Below are positions 40,391 through 49,644 of a stretch of 64,000 bases of DNA, in pieces. The notes below the pieces were generated by a model that saw only the letters and a program-made list of their open reading frames with translations, had not been told where the DNA came from and ran no database searches. Each line of letters begins with the position of its first letter. Position 1 is the first letter of the stretch. A program made the position numbers and the translations under genes. The DNA is taken from contig NZ_JACOGA010000004.1 of the NCBI RefSeq assembly GCF_014284175.1, forward strand, positions 1 through 64,000, in the 5' to 3' direction. The stretch comes from Affinundibacterium flavidum (lineage in GTDB: Bacteria > Pseudomonadota > Gammaproteobacteria > Burkholderiales > Burkholderiaceae_D).

Positions 40391-40472
40391 CTCATCGCAA
40401 CTGTTGTGAATTGATCTGCATTGGTCTGCATCGGTCTACGTTAGCCTGTAGAAAAGAAAAAAGTCGCCTAAA

Positions 40473-41981
40473 TTATTCGCGACGTTTCGGCAAACAAATG
40501 ATTGCCTTCAAGCCGCCTTCAGGATGATTCTCTAAAACCAAATTACCGCCATGCGCCTCTACCACGCTGCGTGCAATTCCCAGGCCTAAGCCCATGCCGC
40601 TCTCGTTTTGCTGACGACCATGCAGCAAGCGTAAATAAGGATCGAATAATCTTGGTAGCGCTTCTTCCGGTACACCGGGTCCATGATCACGTACTTGAAT
40701 CTGGACAGTCTCAGCTTCTTCCCAAATACTAATTTCTGCGCGTTCGCCATAATACAAAGCGTTGTCCAGCAGATTACCAATCGCGCGCTTTAAGGCCAGA
40801 GGCTTACCACGGACAACGACACCCGACTCAAGGAAGCTGACTTGATGCTTCGCCAGATGGGCACTACGCACCAATCTTTGAATTAAAGGGTCAAGCCGCA
40901 CATCACTTGGATTTTCATGAATGTCACTGTCTTTCACACATTGCAGCGCACCTTTCACCATCATATCGAGATCGTCCAAATCCTCTTCAAATTCGGATCG
41001 CAAGACATCATCATCTAATAATTCTGAGCGCAACTTCAAACGTGTGATCGGCGTTCTGAGGTCATGCGAAATAGAAATGAACAAGCGTTCACGGTCTTCA
41101 ATATAACGTTGAATACGCTGTCGCATACCACTAAAAGCACGCACAGTATTGACGAATTCACGGCTTCCGGTTTCCGGTAAGTCTGGCATGTGTTCACCTC
41201 TGCCAAAGGCAGCCGCAGCATCTGACAGTGCTGCCAATGGCAAGGTAATCCAGCGCACTACCAAGATCGACAACAGCAACACCGCAGCTAAAGACAAGCC
41301 TTGTAAAATCAAGCGATCAAAAGATAATGGATCACTTGTCTTTAAAAAATAGGGATTGGGCATCAGCGCCGCCAGATACAACCAGTTGCCAGGTTCAAGT
41401 TCTGTTTGAATCACCAAAATAGGTGCCGGTTCGGGCTTCACTAAAAGGATATGTTGCACCCAGCTTTCTGGCAGATCAAGGATATGCGTACCATCCACCG
41501 ACGTAGTCAACTGATCAGGCCAAGCTAAGGCGACACGAAAATCGGGGTAATGCGGCAAGTCGGTTTTCAGTGTATCGGTAATAGTAGTAGTCACTGTTTG
41601 CGCGAGTTTTTGCGGCGCAATGGCGGTGATCGGAACATAGGCAGAATTAGTCTGTACAAAAAAACGCGTACCGCCCATTTCCCTAAATTGTTGCAGCGTC
41701 ACCGTACGATAATTCGGCGGCAGGCTACGAAAAAACTGTATCGTACTCGATGCACTATGCGCCAGATATTGAGAAGCGGCCGCCGCTTCCAGTTCTGCTT
41801 TTGCCCCCTGCTGAGTCGCCCAGATTGCACTGCCAACCAACTGCGTTAACAGCACGCCAAAAACCATTACCAACGACAAACGTCCGAGTAAGGAATGCGG
41901 TAACCAAAACCAGGTTTTATTTCGTTTTACCTCACCGGGTGTGCTTACCGCAACATTAGATTGATGAGCAAAATCAGACAC
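40473..41981 (-). CDS. HAMP-containing sensor histidine kinase
   Basis: A 502-aa inner-membrane kinase. The first membrane helix lies at about residues 27-52 and the second at about 232-250, with a periplasmic sensor region of about 180 residues between them. A HAMP domain, the H-box (SISHDLRTPITRLKL, His306), an N-box (NLLDNALYYGE) and G-boxes (DHGPGVP, GMGLGLGIA) follow. It resembles EnvZ-type kinases. Its start overlaps the end of the response-regulator gene by 8 bp. The gene order binding protein, regulator, kinase suggests the periplasmic domain senses sugar directly or through a binding protein (inference). Confidence 0.93.
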   Translation of the reverse strand: MSDFAHQSNVAVSTPGEVKRNKTWFWLPHSLLGRLSLVMVFGVLLTQLVGSAIWATQQGAKAELEAAAASQYLAHSASSTIQFFRSLPPNYRTVTLQQFREMGGTRFFVQTNSAYVPITAIAPQKLAQTVTTTITDTLKTDLPHYPDFRVALAWPDQLTTSVDGTHILDLPESWVQHILLVKPEPAPILVIQTELEPGNWLYLAALMPNPYFLKTSDPLSFDRLILQGLSLAAVLLLSILVVRWITLPLAALSDAAAAFGRGEHMPDLPETGSREFVNTVRAFSGMRQRIQRYIEDRERLFISISHDLRTPITRLKLRSELLDDDVLRSEFEEDLDDLDMMVKGALQCVKDSDIHENPSDVRLDPLIQRLVRSAHLAKHQVSFLESGVVVRGKPLALKRAIGNLLDNALYYGERAEISIWEEAETVQIQVRDHGPGVPEEALPRLFDPYLRLLHGRQQNESGMGLGLGIARSVVEAHGGNLVLENHPEGGLKAIICLPKRRE

Positions 41982-42687
41982 CGGAAATGCTCACATCGGC
42001 AGAAAATACATAACCCGCACCACGCACTGTTTTAATTAACTCTGAGGGCTTACGATCATCTTTCAGTAATTGCCTCAAACGACTGATTTGCACATCGAGA
42101 GTACGATCTAAAGGGCCAAGATCGCGGCCCCGTGTTTGCTCCGAAAGCACTTGACGATCCAAAATATCACCGGGATGCTCGACAAAATATTTCAATAATT
42201 GATAATCCAGTCCGGTCAATGCCACCACCTGCCCCTGACTATCGATCACTTTGCGTTCCACCAGATCGAGCGTGAATCCAACAAATTTATAATAACGTGA
42301 TGCCACTGCTGTGTCGGCTCCGCTACGACGCAAGATAGCCTTGATACGCGCAAGTAATTCACGCGGACTATACGGCTTAGCAATGTAATCATCCGCACCT
42401 AATTCGAGACCAACAATTCGGTCAGTTTCATCTGAGCTGGCGGTGAGCATAATGATGGGAACATTACAGCGTTGTCGCACCGTTTTGCATAAGGCAAAAC
42501 CATCCGTGTCGGGCAACATGACATCCAAAATCACCAAGGCTAATTGATCAAATTGATGTTGAAATTCAGCGATAAAACTTTCGCCGTTATGTGACAAAAT
42601 CACTTCATACTGATTTTTTTCCAGATAAGCTTTGAGTAAGACCCGGGTTTTTTGGTCATCGTCAACAATCAGAATCTTGCGTGTCAT
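41974..42687 (-). CDS. OmpR-family response regulator
   Basis: A 237-aa cytoplasmic transcription regulator. The receiver domain has the DDD acidic pocket (residues 9-11), the phospho-acceptor Asp55 in LVILDVMLPD, and Lys in YIAKPYSPREL. A C-terminal winged helix (about 130-232) ends with LIKTVRGAGYVF. It overlaps the kinase gene by 8 bp and follows the binding-protein gene by 27 bp, so the three form an operon. Its target may be the direct repeats at 40265-40390. Confidence 0.94.
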   Translation of the reverse strand: MTRKILIVDDDQKTRVLLKAYLEKNQYEVILSHNGESFIAEFQHQFDQLALVILDVMLPDTDGFALCKTVRQRCNVPIIMLTASSDETDRIVGLELGADDYIAKPYSPRELLARIKAILRRSGADTAVASRYYKFVGFTLDLVERKVIDSQGQVVALTGLDYQLLKYFVEHPGDILDRQVLSEQTRGRDLGPLDRTLDVQISRLRQLLKDDRKPSELIKTVRGAGYVFSADVSISGV

Positions 42688-42714
42688 TTTTTCCTCGGTC
42701 TGCGATCACAACTA

Positions 42715-43998
42715 CTATTTACGGATATTCATATTTAAGGTACGGAACAAAGCGGCTAAGCGCTTTTGAGTTTCTGCCGGGCTCAAGGCATCGTCGATAA
42801 AGAAGCGATGAATAACAGCGATAATCGCGTCCCGACTCGATTCGTCTGTCGCCATGCGATGGGCAAGGCTGGGGGCTTGCATCGCCGCACCTTGCGCAAA
42901 ATCGCTCCATGAAGCACGTGCGCAACTATCCATCTTATTCGGATCGGCGTCCTGTCTTACCGAGACCGAACCTTTGGCCGCGTTGTACTCATTCTGCATT
43001 TGAGATGTGCCTATCAGTCGCGCGAGCTTTTCTTGCGCGGCTACATGGGCGTAATCCTTCGTGAACATAGAAAAAGTATCGACGCTGTAGAGGTGGAAGC
43101 GGCCTGTACCCGGCATGGTCGCACAAGAAAACTCCAAGTCAGTCTCGTAATCAGTTTCGTTTAATTCAGCTTTTGCCCAATCCCCCATGATCATCATGGC
43201 CGCTTCGCGATTGGCAAATTGGCGCACTACGTCGGGCCAAGGGCGTTCGTCGATAGCTTGAATCATCCATGATTTCATTAAACGCAAACGCTCCAATGCC
43301 ACCAGAAAACGACGCTCAAGCACGGCCTGAGGATTCTGTCGTGAAAAAACTTCACGATGAAAGTCCGGACCATTTTCTGCCAGAATCAAATTCTCAAACA
43401 GTGTCGCCACTTGCCACGGTTCACTGCTTTGCGCTAATGGCTTTATCCCAGCCGTCTTCAATTTAGCTGCCACGTTGACCAAGTCATTCCAGCTCTCGGG
43501 TGCGGCTAATTTAAGCGAGGAAAATAATTTACGGTTGTAAAATAAAGTATTAATGCGATGTATTCCCAAAGGCGCGGCAACCACGTGATGACGGTATTGG
43601 ATCAAAGTTTGTATAGTGGGGAAAAAAGCCGTCTTCCATTTGTTCGCATTGGCAACTTTATCAAGCTCCAACAAAAATCCCAGATCAGCCCAATCGCGAA
43701 TTGAAGCCCCAATAATTTGCGTGACTTCCGGTGCATCGCTGGCTAGCACCCGACTTTTCAGTACCTTACCTGCACCAATACCCGCACCACCAGGAACACC
43801 CACATCTTTCCAAGCCACACCTTCATCCATTAAGCGGTTAGCCAGCAAAGATGCCGCCTTACGTTCACGCGGCGAGGTCCACCAATGCAACACTTGCAAA
43901 GTCGGATCAGCTTCGGCAGCTTGGCACACCGGCTCAGGCAGACAGTTAAGAACGACCAAGGCAACAAAAAACCAGACTTGCCGGATTTTTACCAACAT
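42715..43998 (-). CDS. Family-1 extracellular solute-binding protein, first gene of sensor operon
   Basis: A 427-aa periplasmic protein with a signal peptide ending VCQAAEA. LQVLHWWTSPRERKAASLLANRL, GIHRINTLFYNRKLF and FANREAAMMIMGDWAKAEL match sugar-binding proteins of the glucose ABC-transporter type. It is encoded immediately upstream of the response regulator and kinase, with no transporter genes nearby. It may therefore serve as the ligand-presenting subunit for the kinase, as ChvE does for VirA, rather than for transport. That role is inferred from gene order alone. Confidence 0.88.
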   Translation of the reverse strand: MLVKIRQVWFFVALVVLNCLPEPVCQAAEADPTLQVLHWWTSPRERKAASLLANRLMDEGVAWKDVGVPGGAGIGAGKVLKSRVLASDAPEVTQIIGASIRDWADLGFLLELDKVANANKWKTAFFPTIQTLIQYRHHVVAAPLGIHRINTLFYNRKLFSSLKLAAPESWNDLVNVAAKLKTAGIKPLAQSSEPWQVATLFENLILAENGPDFHREVFSRQNPQAVLERRFLVALERLRLMKSWMIQAIDERPWPDVVRQFANREAAMMIMGDWAKAELNETDYETDLEFSCATMPGTGRFHLYSVDTFSMFTKDYAHVAAQEKLARLIGTSQMQNEYNAAKGSVSVRQDADPNKMDSCARASWSDFAQGAAMQAPSLAHRMATDESSRDAIIAVIHRFFIDDALSPAETQKRLAALFRTLNMNIRK

Positions 43999-44316
43999 TG
44001 CACCAAAGTCATAGATGTAGACGTAGAACTAAGCAGCATATTGCCTCTGACATGAAAATATACACGAACAAAATTACAAAACCATCCCAAAAACATCGCA
44101 AAAAAATTAATCATACCAAAATAAGACCATTTAAGCCCCAACTGTTTTATTTAACTTAAAAGACATCATCCTATTTTCACCAATCATCTATAAATCCTTA
44201 TGTAGTCTAACTAATCGACACGACTCTCGTAAAAAAATGAGGAAATAAGAAATTTTCGGCAATTAAATCACTTTAACGCCACTTTATAATTTTTCTTCCC
44301 ACTGAGCTCATCAAAA
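43999..44316. other. Gene-free upstream region of the sensor operon
   Basis: About 320 bp of AT-rich DNA with no credible gene. It should contain the promoter of the binding protein-regulator-kinase operon. A single TTACAAAACC at 44074 resembles the direct repeats at 40371, but it is not tandem. Confidence 0.45.
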
Positions 44317-44560
44317 TTGCAGTACATCGCCATCATCGGTGGTGGTACAGCTGACGGAATGGCAATCAAACTGTTAGCACAATATTGGGCGGACATGGAA
44401 AAAAATCAGCGTGGTCGAATCAACTGGCATTGACATCATTGGTGTTGGCGAGAGCTCAACACCCTTCTTACGGCACTTTTTTCAGCTATTGCTATCTCTA
44501 AGCAGGAATGAATGCTGGCCGGTACGCCACCGAATCCTGACAAATTAATAGTGCGAGATA
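44317..44560 (+). pseudogene. Decayed fragment of a flavin-dependent tryptophan halogenase-like gene
   Basis: From 44317 the plus strand reads LQYIAIIGGGTADGMAIKLL and continues to ADMEKN, the FAD-binding GGGTAGWMAA start of this family with the Trp lost. After a frameshift near 44401 the next frame reads ISVVESTGIDIIGVGESSTP and FLRHFF, matching the family's second conserved stretch (VGEATIPF). A further shift gives a faint EWMPAC-like trace near 44509. Less than a fifth of a normal gene remains, with stops and indels. Such genes commonly accompany TonB sugar receptors, consistent with the locus next door. Confidence 0.75.
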
Positions 44561-44628
44561 AAAGAAGCCATCAAATGCGGCCTGATCATGTATTCGGTTC
44601 ATCATTAAAAAAGTAAGCACCTGTTCTA

Positions 44629-44687
44629 TTTTCCGTACAGAAAACTTAGTTTCGTAAGAAATTCCGTACATTGTGCGATTGCACAAT
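44629..44687. promoter_or_regulatory. Three clustered palindromes upstream of alanine dehydrogenase
   Basis: TTTTC/GAAAA arms (44629-44644, core CGTACA), TTTC/GAAA arms (44650-44661, core GTAA) and ATTGTGC/GCACAAT arms (44670-44687, spacer GATT) follow each other at about 19- and 23-bp centre spacing. They lie 200-260 bp before the ald start. They could be operator sites; the regulator is unknown. The first two share TTTC-CGTA-GAAA character. Confidence 0.4.
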
Positions 44688-44795
44688 TGCCCTACATCAG
44701 CAAAATCAAAATTTCTAATTTATTACTTAAATAAGCTATTTTTCCGGTGTCATAATCAAATCCGACTGATTACCCATCTGGTCAAATATAACAAC

Positions 44796-44830
44796 AAAAA
44801 ACGGCGCCGGGAATACGCTTCCCGACGCCG
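44796..44830 (-). terminator. GC-rich hairpin with A-tract just upstream of ald
   Basis: CGGCGCCGGGAA (44802-44813) pairs with TTCCCGACGCCG (44819-44830) with one mismatch around TACGC. An A-run precedes it, so it is a good intrinsic terminator only on the minus strand. No minus-strand gene needs it here, so it may be a relic or block antisense transcription. Confidence 0.5.
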
Positions 44831-44888
44831 CTACTATTATTCAGCCGAAATTTCCAGGCGCAATTTCTAAGTTAATGAAAGAGACATC

Positions 44889-46004
44889 ATGATCGTAGGC
44901 GTACCTAAAGAAATTAAGAACCACGAATACCGCGTGGGCATGACCCCCTCCTCTGTGCGTGAATTGACTTCACGTGGACATCAAGTGTTGGTGGAAAAAA
45001 ATGCGGGCACAGAGATTGGTCTAAGCGATGAACAATACACAGCTGTCGGTGCAGAATTAGTTGAAACAGCGAAAGAAATTTTTGAACGTGCGGAAATGAT
45101 CGTCAAAGTCAAAGAACCGCAGCCAGTGGAATGCGCAATGCTGCGTCCAGGCCAAATTCTGTACACCTATCTGCACCTCGCACCTGATCCTGAGCAAACT
45201 GCAGCCTTGGTGAAATCCGGTGCGATCTGCATCGCCTACGAAACCATCACGGGCGCGAATGGCGGCTTGCCTCTATTAGCACCGATGAGTGAAGTCGCGG
45301 GTCGTATGTCCATCCAAGCTGGCGCTGCACATTTGGAAAAATCCAAAGGTGGCATGGGCTTGTTATTAGGCGGCGTTCCGGGCGTCGCACCAGCGCATAT
45401 CGTCATTATCGGCGCTGGCGTAGTCGGCACGAATGCCATGCAAATGGCAGTCGGAACTGGTGCGCGCGTCACTGTTTTGGATAAGAGTGTCGATCGCTTG
45501 CGTCAATTAGATCTCGTGTATGGCAATCGTATTTCTACGGTGTATTCCAATGCGCAATCCATCGAAGAAGCCGTGTTGTCTGCTGATTTAGTCATCGGTG
45601 GCGTCTTAGTGCCGGGTGCAGCAGCGCCTAAGTTGGTCAGTCGTGACTTGATTTCACGTATGAAAAAAGGCGCAGTGGTAGTTGATGTGGCGATTGATCA
45701 GGGCGGTTGCTTTGAAACCTCGCATGCCACTACACACGCAGAACCTACTTATGTCGTCGACGGTGTGATTCACTACTGTGTCGCCAATATGCCAGGTGCG
45801 GTCGCCCGTACCTCCACATTCGCGTTAAATAATGCCACAGTCGGTCATGCAGTAGCATTGGCAAGTAAAGGCTGGAAACAAGCTTTACTAGACGATGCTC
45901 ACCTGCGTAATGGTTTAAACGTATGTGAAGGTAAAGTCACTTATGAAGCCGTCGCACGTGATCTGGGTTATGACTATGTACCTGCGAACAATGTCTTGAA
46001 TTAA
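44889..46004 (+). CDS. ald: Alanine dehydrogenase
   Basis: A 371-aa protein of exactly the family's usual length. It catalyses NAD-dependent conversion of L-alanine to pyruvate and ammonia. The start GVPKEIKNHEYRVGMTP, the substrate region KVKEPQ and YLHLAPD (the Lys and His used in catalysis), and the NAD-binding loop VIIGAGVVGTNAMQMA are all intact. AMKKGAVVVDVAIDQGGC-type and TYVVDGVIHYCVANMPG motifs are also typical. A GAAAGAG Shine-Dalgarno precedes the ATG. It is monocistronic with its own terminator; several palindromes upstream suggest regulated expression, commonly by Lrp/AsnC-type factors in this family. Confidence 0.97.
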   Translation: MIVGVPKEIKNHEYRVGMTPSSVRELTSRGHQVLVEKNAGTEIGLSDEQYTAVGAELVETAKEIFERAEMIVKVKEPQPVECAMLRPGQILYTYLHLAPDPEQTAALVKSGAICIAYETITGANGGLPLLAPMSEVAGRMSIQAGAAHLEKSKGGMGLLLGGVPGVAPAHIVIIGAGVVGTNAMQMAVGTGARVTVLDKSVDRLRQLDLVYGNRISTVYSNAQSIEEAVLSADLVIGGVLVPGAAAPKLVSRDLISRMKKGAVVVDVAIDQGGCFETSHATTHAEPTYVVDGVIHYCVANMPGAVARTSTFALNNATVGHAVALASKGWKQALLDDAHLRNGLNVCEGKVTYEAVARDLGYDYVPANNVLN

Positions 46005-46060
46005 AAGACGCGATCCGCATGACCCCACGCTAGCGCAATCCTGTAAAGTTTCAACACAAA

Positions 46061-46089
46061 AAAATGCCGGAAAATTATCCGGCATTTTT
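46061..46089 (+). terminator. Rho-independent terminator of ald
   Basis: AATGCCGGA and TCCGGCATT form a perfect stem around AAATTA, with T's after it and A's before it, so it could work in both directions. It starts 57 bp after the ald stop. Confidence 0.88.
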
Positions 46090-46090
46090 A

Positions 46091-46420
46091 TTTCACGCAT
46101 GTCTTTTTGAATAAACCAATCTCTAGGTCGTGTTGACATTGCATTTAGGCATGCGAATGTGCGGAAATGGACACTGGGCTAGACGCAAGCTGCGCGGTAG
46201 TGCGAGCACTATAAACAGATTGCAACAACACCATGCGCTCAATTCAGCCATTCCCGAAGGGATCATGATAAAACGCACGATGGACAGCGTTGCATCTCTT
46301 GCTGGGATGCCCAGCCGTAGCAAGAGATGCGCCTTGCCATCCTGCGTTTTGAATCGAAAAGTAAAGTCCTCTTTTAGATTCCCTTAATTTTCGTTTAGTT
46401 TTAATTTATTTTTAGCTGAT
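46091..46420. other. Structured non-coding stretch, possible mobile-element remnant
   Basis: This 330-bp gap between ald and the convergent TonB receptor gene has no credible gene. It is GC-richer than its flanks, begins with GGTCGTGTTGACATTG, which recalls IS5-type ends, and contains a perfect 12-bp stem, GCATCTCTTGCT (46292-46303) with AGCAAGAGATGC (46319-46330). The stem could serve as 3' structure for the receptor mRNA, though no T-run follows. Identity as an insertion-sequence remnant is only suspected. Confidence 0.4.
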
Positions 46421-49400
46421 TCAAAACTTCTTGTTGTACTCCATGGTTAAACGCACTGAGCGCGGTGCAGCTAAAGCGGTCGGGGCACGATAGTTAGGAT
46501 TGACCAGATTCGTACCGGAGTTATAGGTTTCATTGATGGTCAAAATTGTTTGGCGATTCATTAAATTAAAGACATCTGCCCTAAATGCAAAGCCAGCCAA
46601 AATCGCAGGACGATACGTGATACTCATATCGAGACGTATGTCCGTCGGCAAATTCCCCAAAGTTCCACGTGGCGCTGGTGTGTTGAGTGGTTTTGCATTA
46701 TTTGGGTTACCACAATAGAAGAAATTGCCTGCATAACCACCGGTGAACGTAGGATGATTACCCAAACAATTAATCGGGCGTCCTGTCGCTATCGATAAAT
46801 TCGCACCAGCATTCCATTCTGATGTCACGTCATAAAAACCGTATGCCTTCAATGCATGCGTGCGATTATTCGGCAATAGACCTGTCGCGTTCTCAGCTAA
46901 CTGTGGCAGATCCCAGGTCGTTGTTGCGCCTGGATTAATCTGTGCGTTTTCTGAACGGGTCTGACCTTCCGTATTACCGTAGCTGCGTGACCATGTATAA
47001 CTGACTTTGCCATACCAACCATTCGAGTAAGCATGTTCGAGGAATGCATCAATCGCAGAATATTTACGCTCAGCCTTTGGCAAGCCCAGCATCTCTTTGG
47101 TAAATACTGCACGCACATAATTCTTACGTGCTAGCGCTGGATCAGCATCATACAAATCAAGCCAGAATGCGTTGTCTTCACCTGGGTTAATGAATGTACA
47201 GCCACGTGCTCGCATTTTAGATGTGTCATATTGTGGATTCGCAGCTTTCCAGCGAGCGATAATCCCCGCATCACAGTAGTCATCTAAAGTCGAACGTAAC
47301 ACACGATATGTACCTTTCAAACCATAGTTAATATTGGAGCTATACGCTTTTTCAAAACCTAAAGTCATTTCGTCCTGATAGTTCGGTTTCAAATCAATTG
47401 CCGCTAAGACTTTCGCATCTTTAGGAAAATTGTATTCATTATTCGCAGAGAAAACCGGGGCGATTGCGGTCAATCCGGTCGGTGCACCATTTGCATCCAA
47501 ACCCGTATAAGTAAATGCCTGGGTCGTGTTCAAAGAGCGTGATGGTGCGCGTACTGAAATACTAGTTGGCACTTGTAGATAATAACGACCTGCAGTACTA
47601 AAAACTTTGAACGAAGAGTCACCATTGACATTCCAAGCCGCTCCCAAACGAGGTGCGAGTTGTTTTTTCATATCGAGGAAAGCATCACCTTCGCTATTGA
47701 TGTTTTTGTAGGTTTCATCACGCAAGCCAAAAGACAATAAGAGATTCTTGGTGGCTTGCCAGCGGTCTTCAATATACATCGCCGTTTGTTCAGAAGCGAT
47801 TTTGGTCGCGCTGGTAAAAATCCCCTGCGTTACGTAGTAACCGGCTTTAGCAATCTCACCCGCATTTGGTGTTAAGGCAACTGCGACTTTTTGATCAGAT
47901 CCGGATAATACCGAGGCAACAGTAGGATTCAATTGTTTTTGGAAAGACCAACTGCCACCGCCAACACGGAAGAACCCTGCCAGAGAATCTAAACGGTTAC
48001 GATCAGCACCAACACGCAAAGTATGATCACCCAGCTTATATTCCAAATCCAAACGCAAGGATTTCACGGTATCCTCTGCACCCAGTGGCAGAACATTTGC
48101 CGCTCCCAATGGCTGATTATTGTTATACGTCAAACCTGGATAACGTGTAGTCGTCACAGATGTAACGCCTGGAATTGCTGACTTCATGTCATATACATCG
48201 TAACCATCGAAGTTATTTTCATGCGGTGACTTCAATTCACCATACAACGCAGTGAAAGTCAGATCATCATTGATATTTGCAATGTATTTTAAAGTTGTGG
48301 CTTTCGAACCAACGCCGGTGTTGTTGGCCGGATCATTCCGATAATGCTGACCAGAATTCACTGTCGTACCATGCACATTGCTTGCATAGTCATAACCGTA
48401 GAAATATGCATCACGCTTTGCATCGTCATAGATGTAAGCCAACTCAAGACGATTTGCGTCATTCACATTCCAGTCAAACTTCGCTAACAAGCGATTGGTG
48501 GTGTCTGTATATTCGCCATAACCCCATTTTGCCAAGGCTGCGGGTGTTTCCGCTGCACTACGTGCGACACGATCCTGATTCACCACACCTTGCTCTGCAG
48601 AGATAAACATAAATAATTTATCTTCCACAATTGGCCCCCCCACATATGCTCCCATACGACGCTCAGCACGTGTGTTATCAGAACGCTTGAGATAAATTTT
48701 GCCATCTGTTGCGGCATTTTCTGTCGCGCCAGTTGTACTGTAATAGTAATCCTTGTACTTGCTAGTCAGTTGTTTTGGGGTATAACTTAACTGCGCACCT
48801 GTTTCCCATTTATTCGTCCCGCTCTTGGTGGTAATGTTAACCACACCGCCAATTGAGCGACCAAATTCCGCACCAAAGCCCCCAGTCAGAATCTGCGCCG
48901 TTGCAATCGCACCAAAAGGCAATTCAGACGAACCTAAGCCAGTCAGCGCATTGGTCACAGGGAAGCCATTGATATAATATGAATTCTCGGAAGGACCACT
49001 ACCGCCCATCGCAGCGCCAAGATAGCGCGGATCAGCTGGTGCGGTATTCGGAGCTAACTGAATAATCGAAGTCAAATTCGGTGCAATCGGCAATTTTCCC
49101 AATTCTCGTGAACTAAAGTTGGTGCCATTATTGGTATTGGACACGTCAATCTTCGTCCTTTGTCCCATCACCTGAACTGATTGAATTGCCTGCGTATTAG
49201 TGAAATCGGCCTCAGCACCTTGTCCCGGTGTAACCTCCACCTCATTACTTTTCACCGCCTGCTCACCTTTCAGCAATTCAACTTTATAGCGGCCAGCGGG
49301 TAATGCGGTAATCTGATAGCGGCCAGACGCATCTGGAACGGCTTTACGCTGCAAATTAGTATCGATATTTTTGACGACAATGGTATGCCCAGTTACATCA

Positions 49401-49525
49401 ACCCGACCAAAAATCGTGCCGCTAGCATTCGATTGCGCCATCACTGGCGCGACCATGGAAACTGAAATTGACGCAGTCGCAAAAGCGATTGAAAGTGCTC
49501 GCACTATTACGGTTTTTTTAAACAT
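46421..49525 (-). CDS. Oar-type TonB-dependent receptor with carboxypeptidase-regulatory-like domain
   Basis: A 1,034-aa outer-membrane protein. The signal peptide ends VMAQ. A carboxypeptidase-regulatory-like beta-sandwich follows (about 30-105: GTIFGRVDVTGHTIVVKN, ASGRYQITALPAGRYKVEL), then a plug (FSSRELGKLPIAPNLTSII, YYINGFPVTNALTGLGSSEL, GAEFGRSIGGVVNITTKSGTN) and a long barrel ending MEYNKKF. This is the OmpA-related/Oar architecture, used for import of large or unknown substrates or for adhesion. The start at 49525 is chosen because GAGG lies 8 nt upstream; the open frame reaches 49558. No transporter partner is adjacent. Confidence 0.9.
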   Translation of the reverse strand: MFKKTVIVRALSIAFATASISVSMVAPVMAQSNASGTIFGRVDVTGHTIVVKNIDTNLQRKAVPDASGRYQITALPAGRYKVELLKGEQAVKSNEVEVTPGQGAEADFTNTQAIQSVQVMGQRTKIDVSNTNNGTNFSSRELGKLPIAPNLTSIIQLAPNTAPADPRYLGAAMGGSGPSENSYYINGFPVTNALTGLGSSELPFGAIATAQILTGGFGAEFGRSIGGVVNITTKSGTNKWETGAQLSYTPKQLTSKYKDYYYSTTGATENAATDGKIYLKRSDNTRAERRMGAYVGGPIVEDKLFMFISAEQGVVNQDRVARSAAETPAALAKWGYGEYTDTTNRLLAKFDWNVNDANRLELAYIYDDAKRDAYFYGYDYASNVHGTTVNSGQHYRNDPANNTGVGSKATTLKYIANINDDLTFTALYGELKSPHENNFDGYDVYDMKSAIPGVTSVTTTRYPGLTYNNNQPLGAANVLPLGAEDTVKSLRLDLEYKLGDHTLRVGADRNRLDSLAGFFRVGGGSWSFQKQLNPTVASVLSGSDQKVAVALTPNAGEIAKAGYYVTQGIFTSATKIASEQTAMYIEDRWQATKNLLLSFGLRDETYKNINSEGDAFLDMKKQLAPRLGAAWNVNGDSSFKVFSTAGRYYLQVPTSISVRAPSRSLNTTQAFTYTGLDANGAPTGLTAIAPVFSANNEYNFPKDAKVLAAIDLKPNYQDEMTLGFEKAYSSNINYGLKGTYRVLRSTLDDYCDAGIIARWKAANPQYDTSKMRARGCTFINPGEDNAFWLDLYDADPALARKNYVRAVFTKEMLGLPKAERKYSAIDAFLEHAYSNGWYGKVSYTWSRSYGNTEGQTRSENAQINPGATTTWDLPQLAENATGLLPNNRTHALKAYGFYDVTSEWNAGANLSIATGRPINCLGNHPTFTGGYAGNFFYCGNPNNAKPLNTPAPRGTLGNLPTDIRLDMSITYRPAILAGFAFRADVFNLMNRQTILTINETYNSGTNLVNPNYRAPTALAAPRSVRLTMEYNKKF

Positions 49526-49644
49526 ATTTCCATCCTCTACGTGGGTGTAAAAAGCCAAGCATCTGAAATATTAGAATCACCTATTCAGGCATACCAGCCA
49601 TTAAATTTAAATTGCACTACTATTCCAAAAATAAAGCCTTAGAC

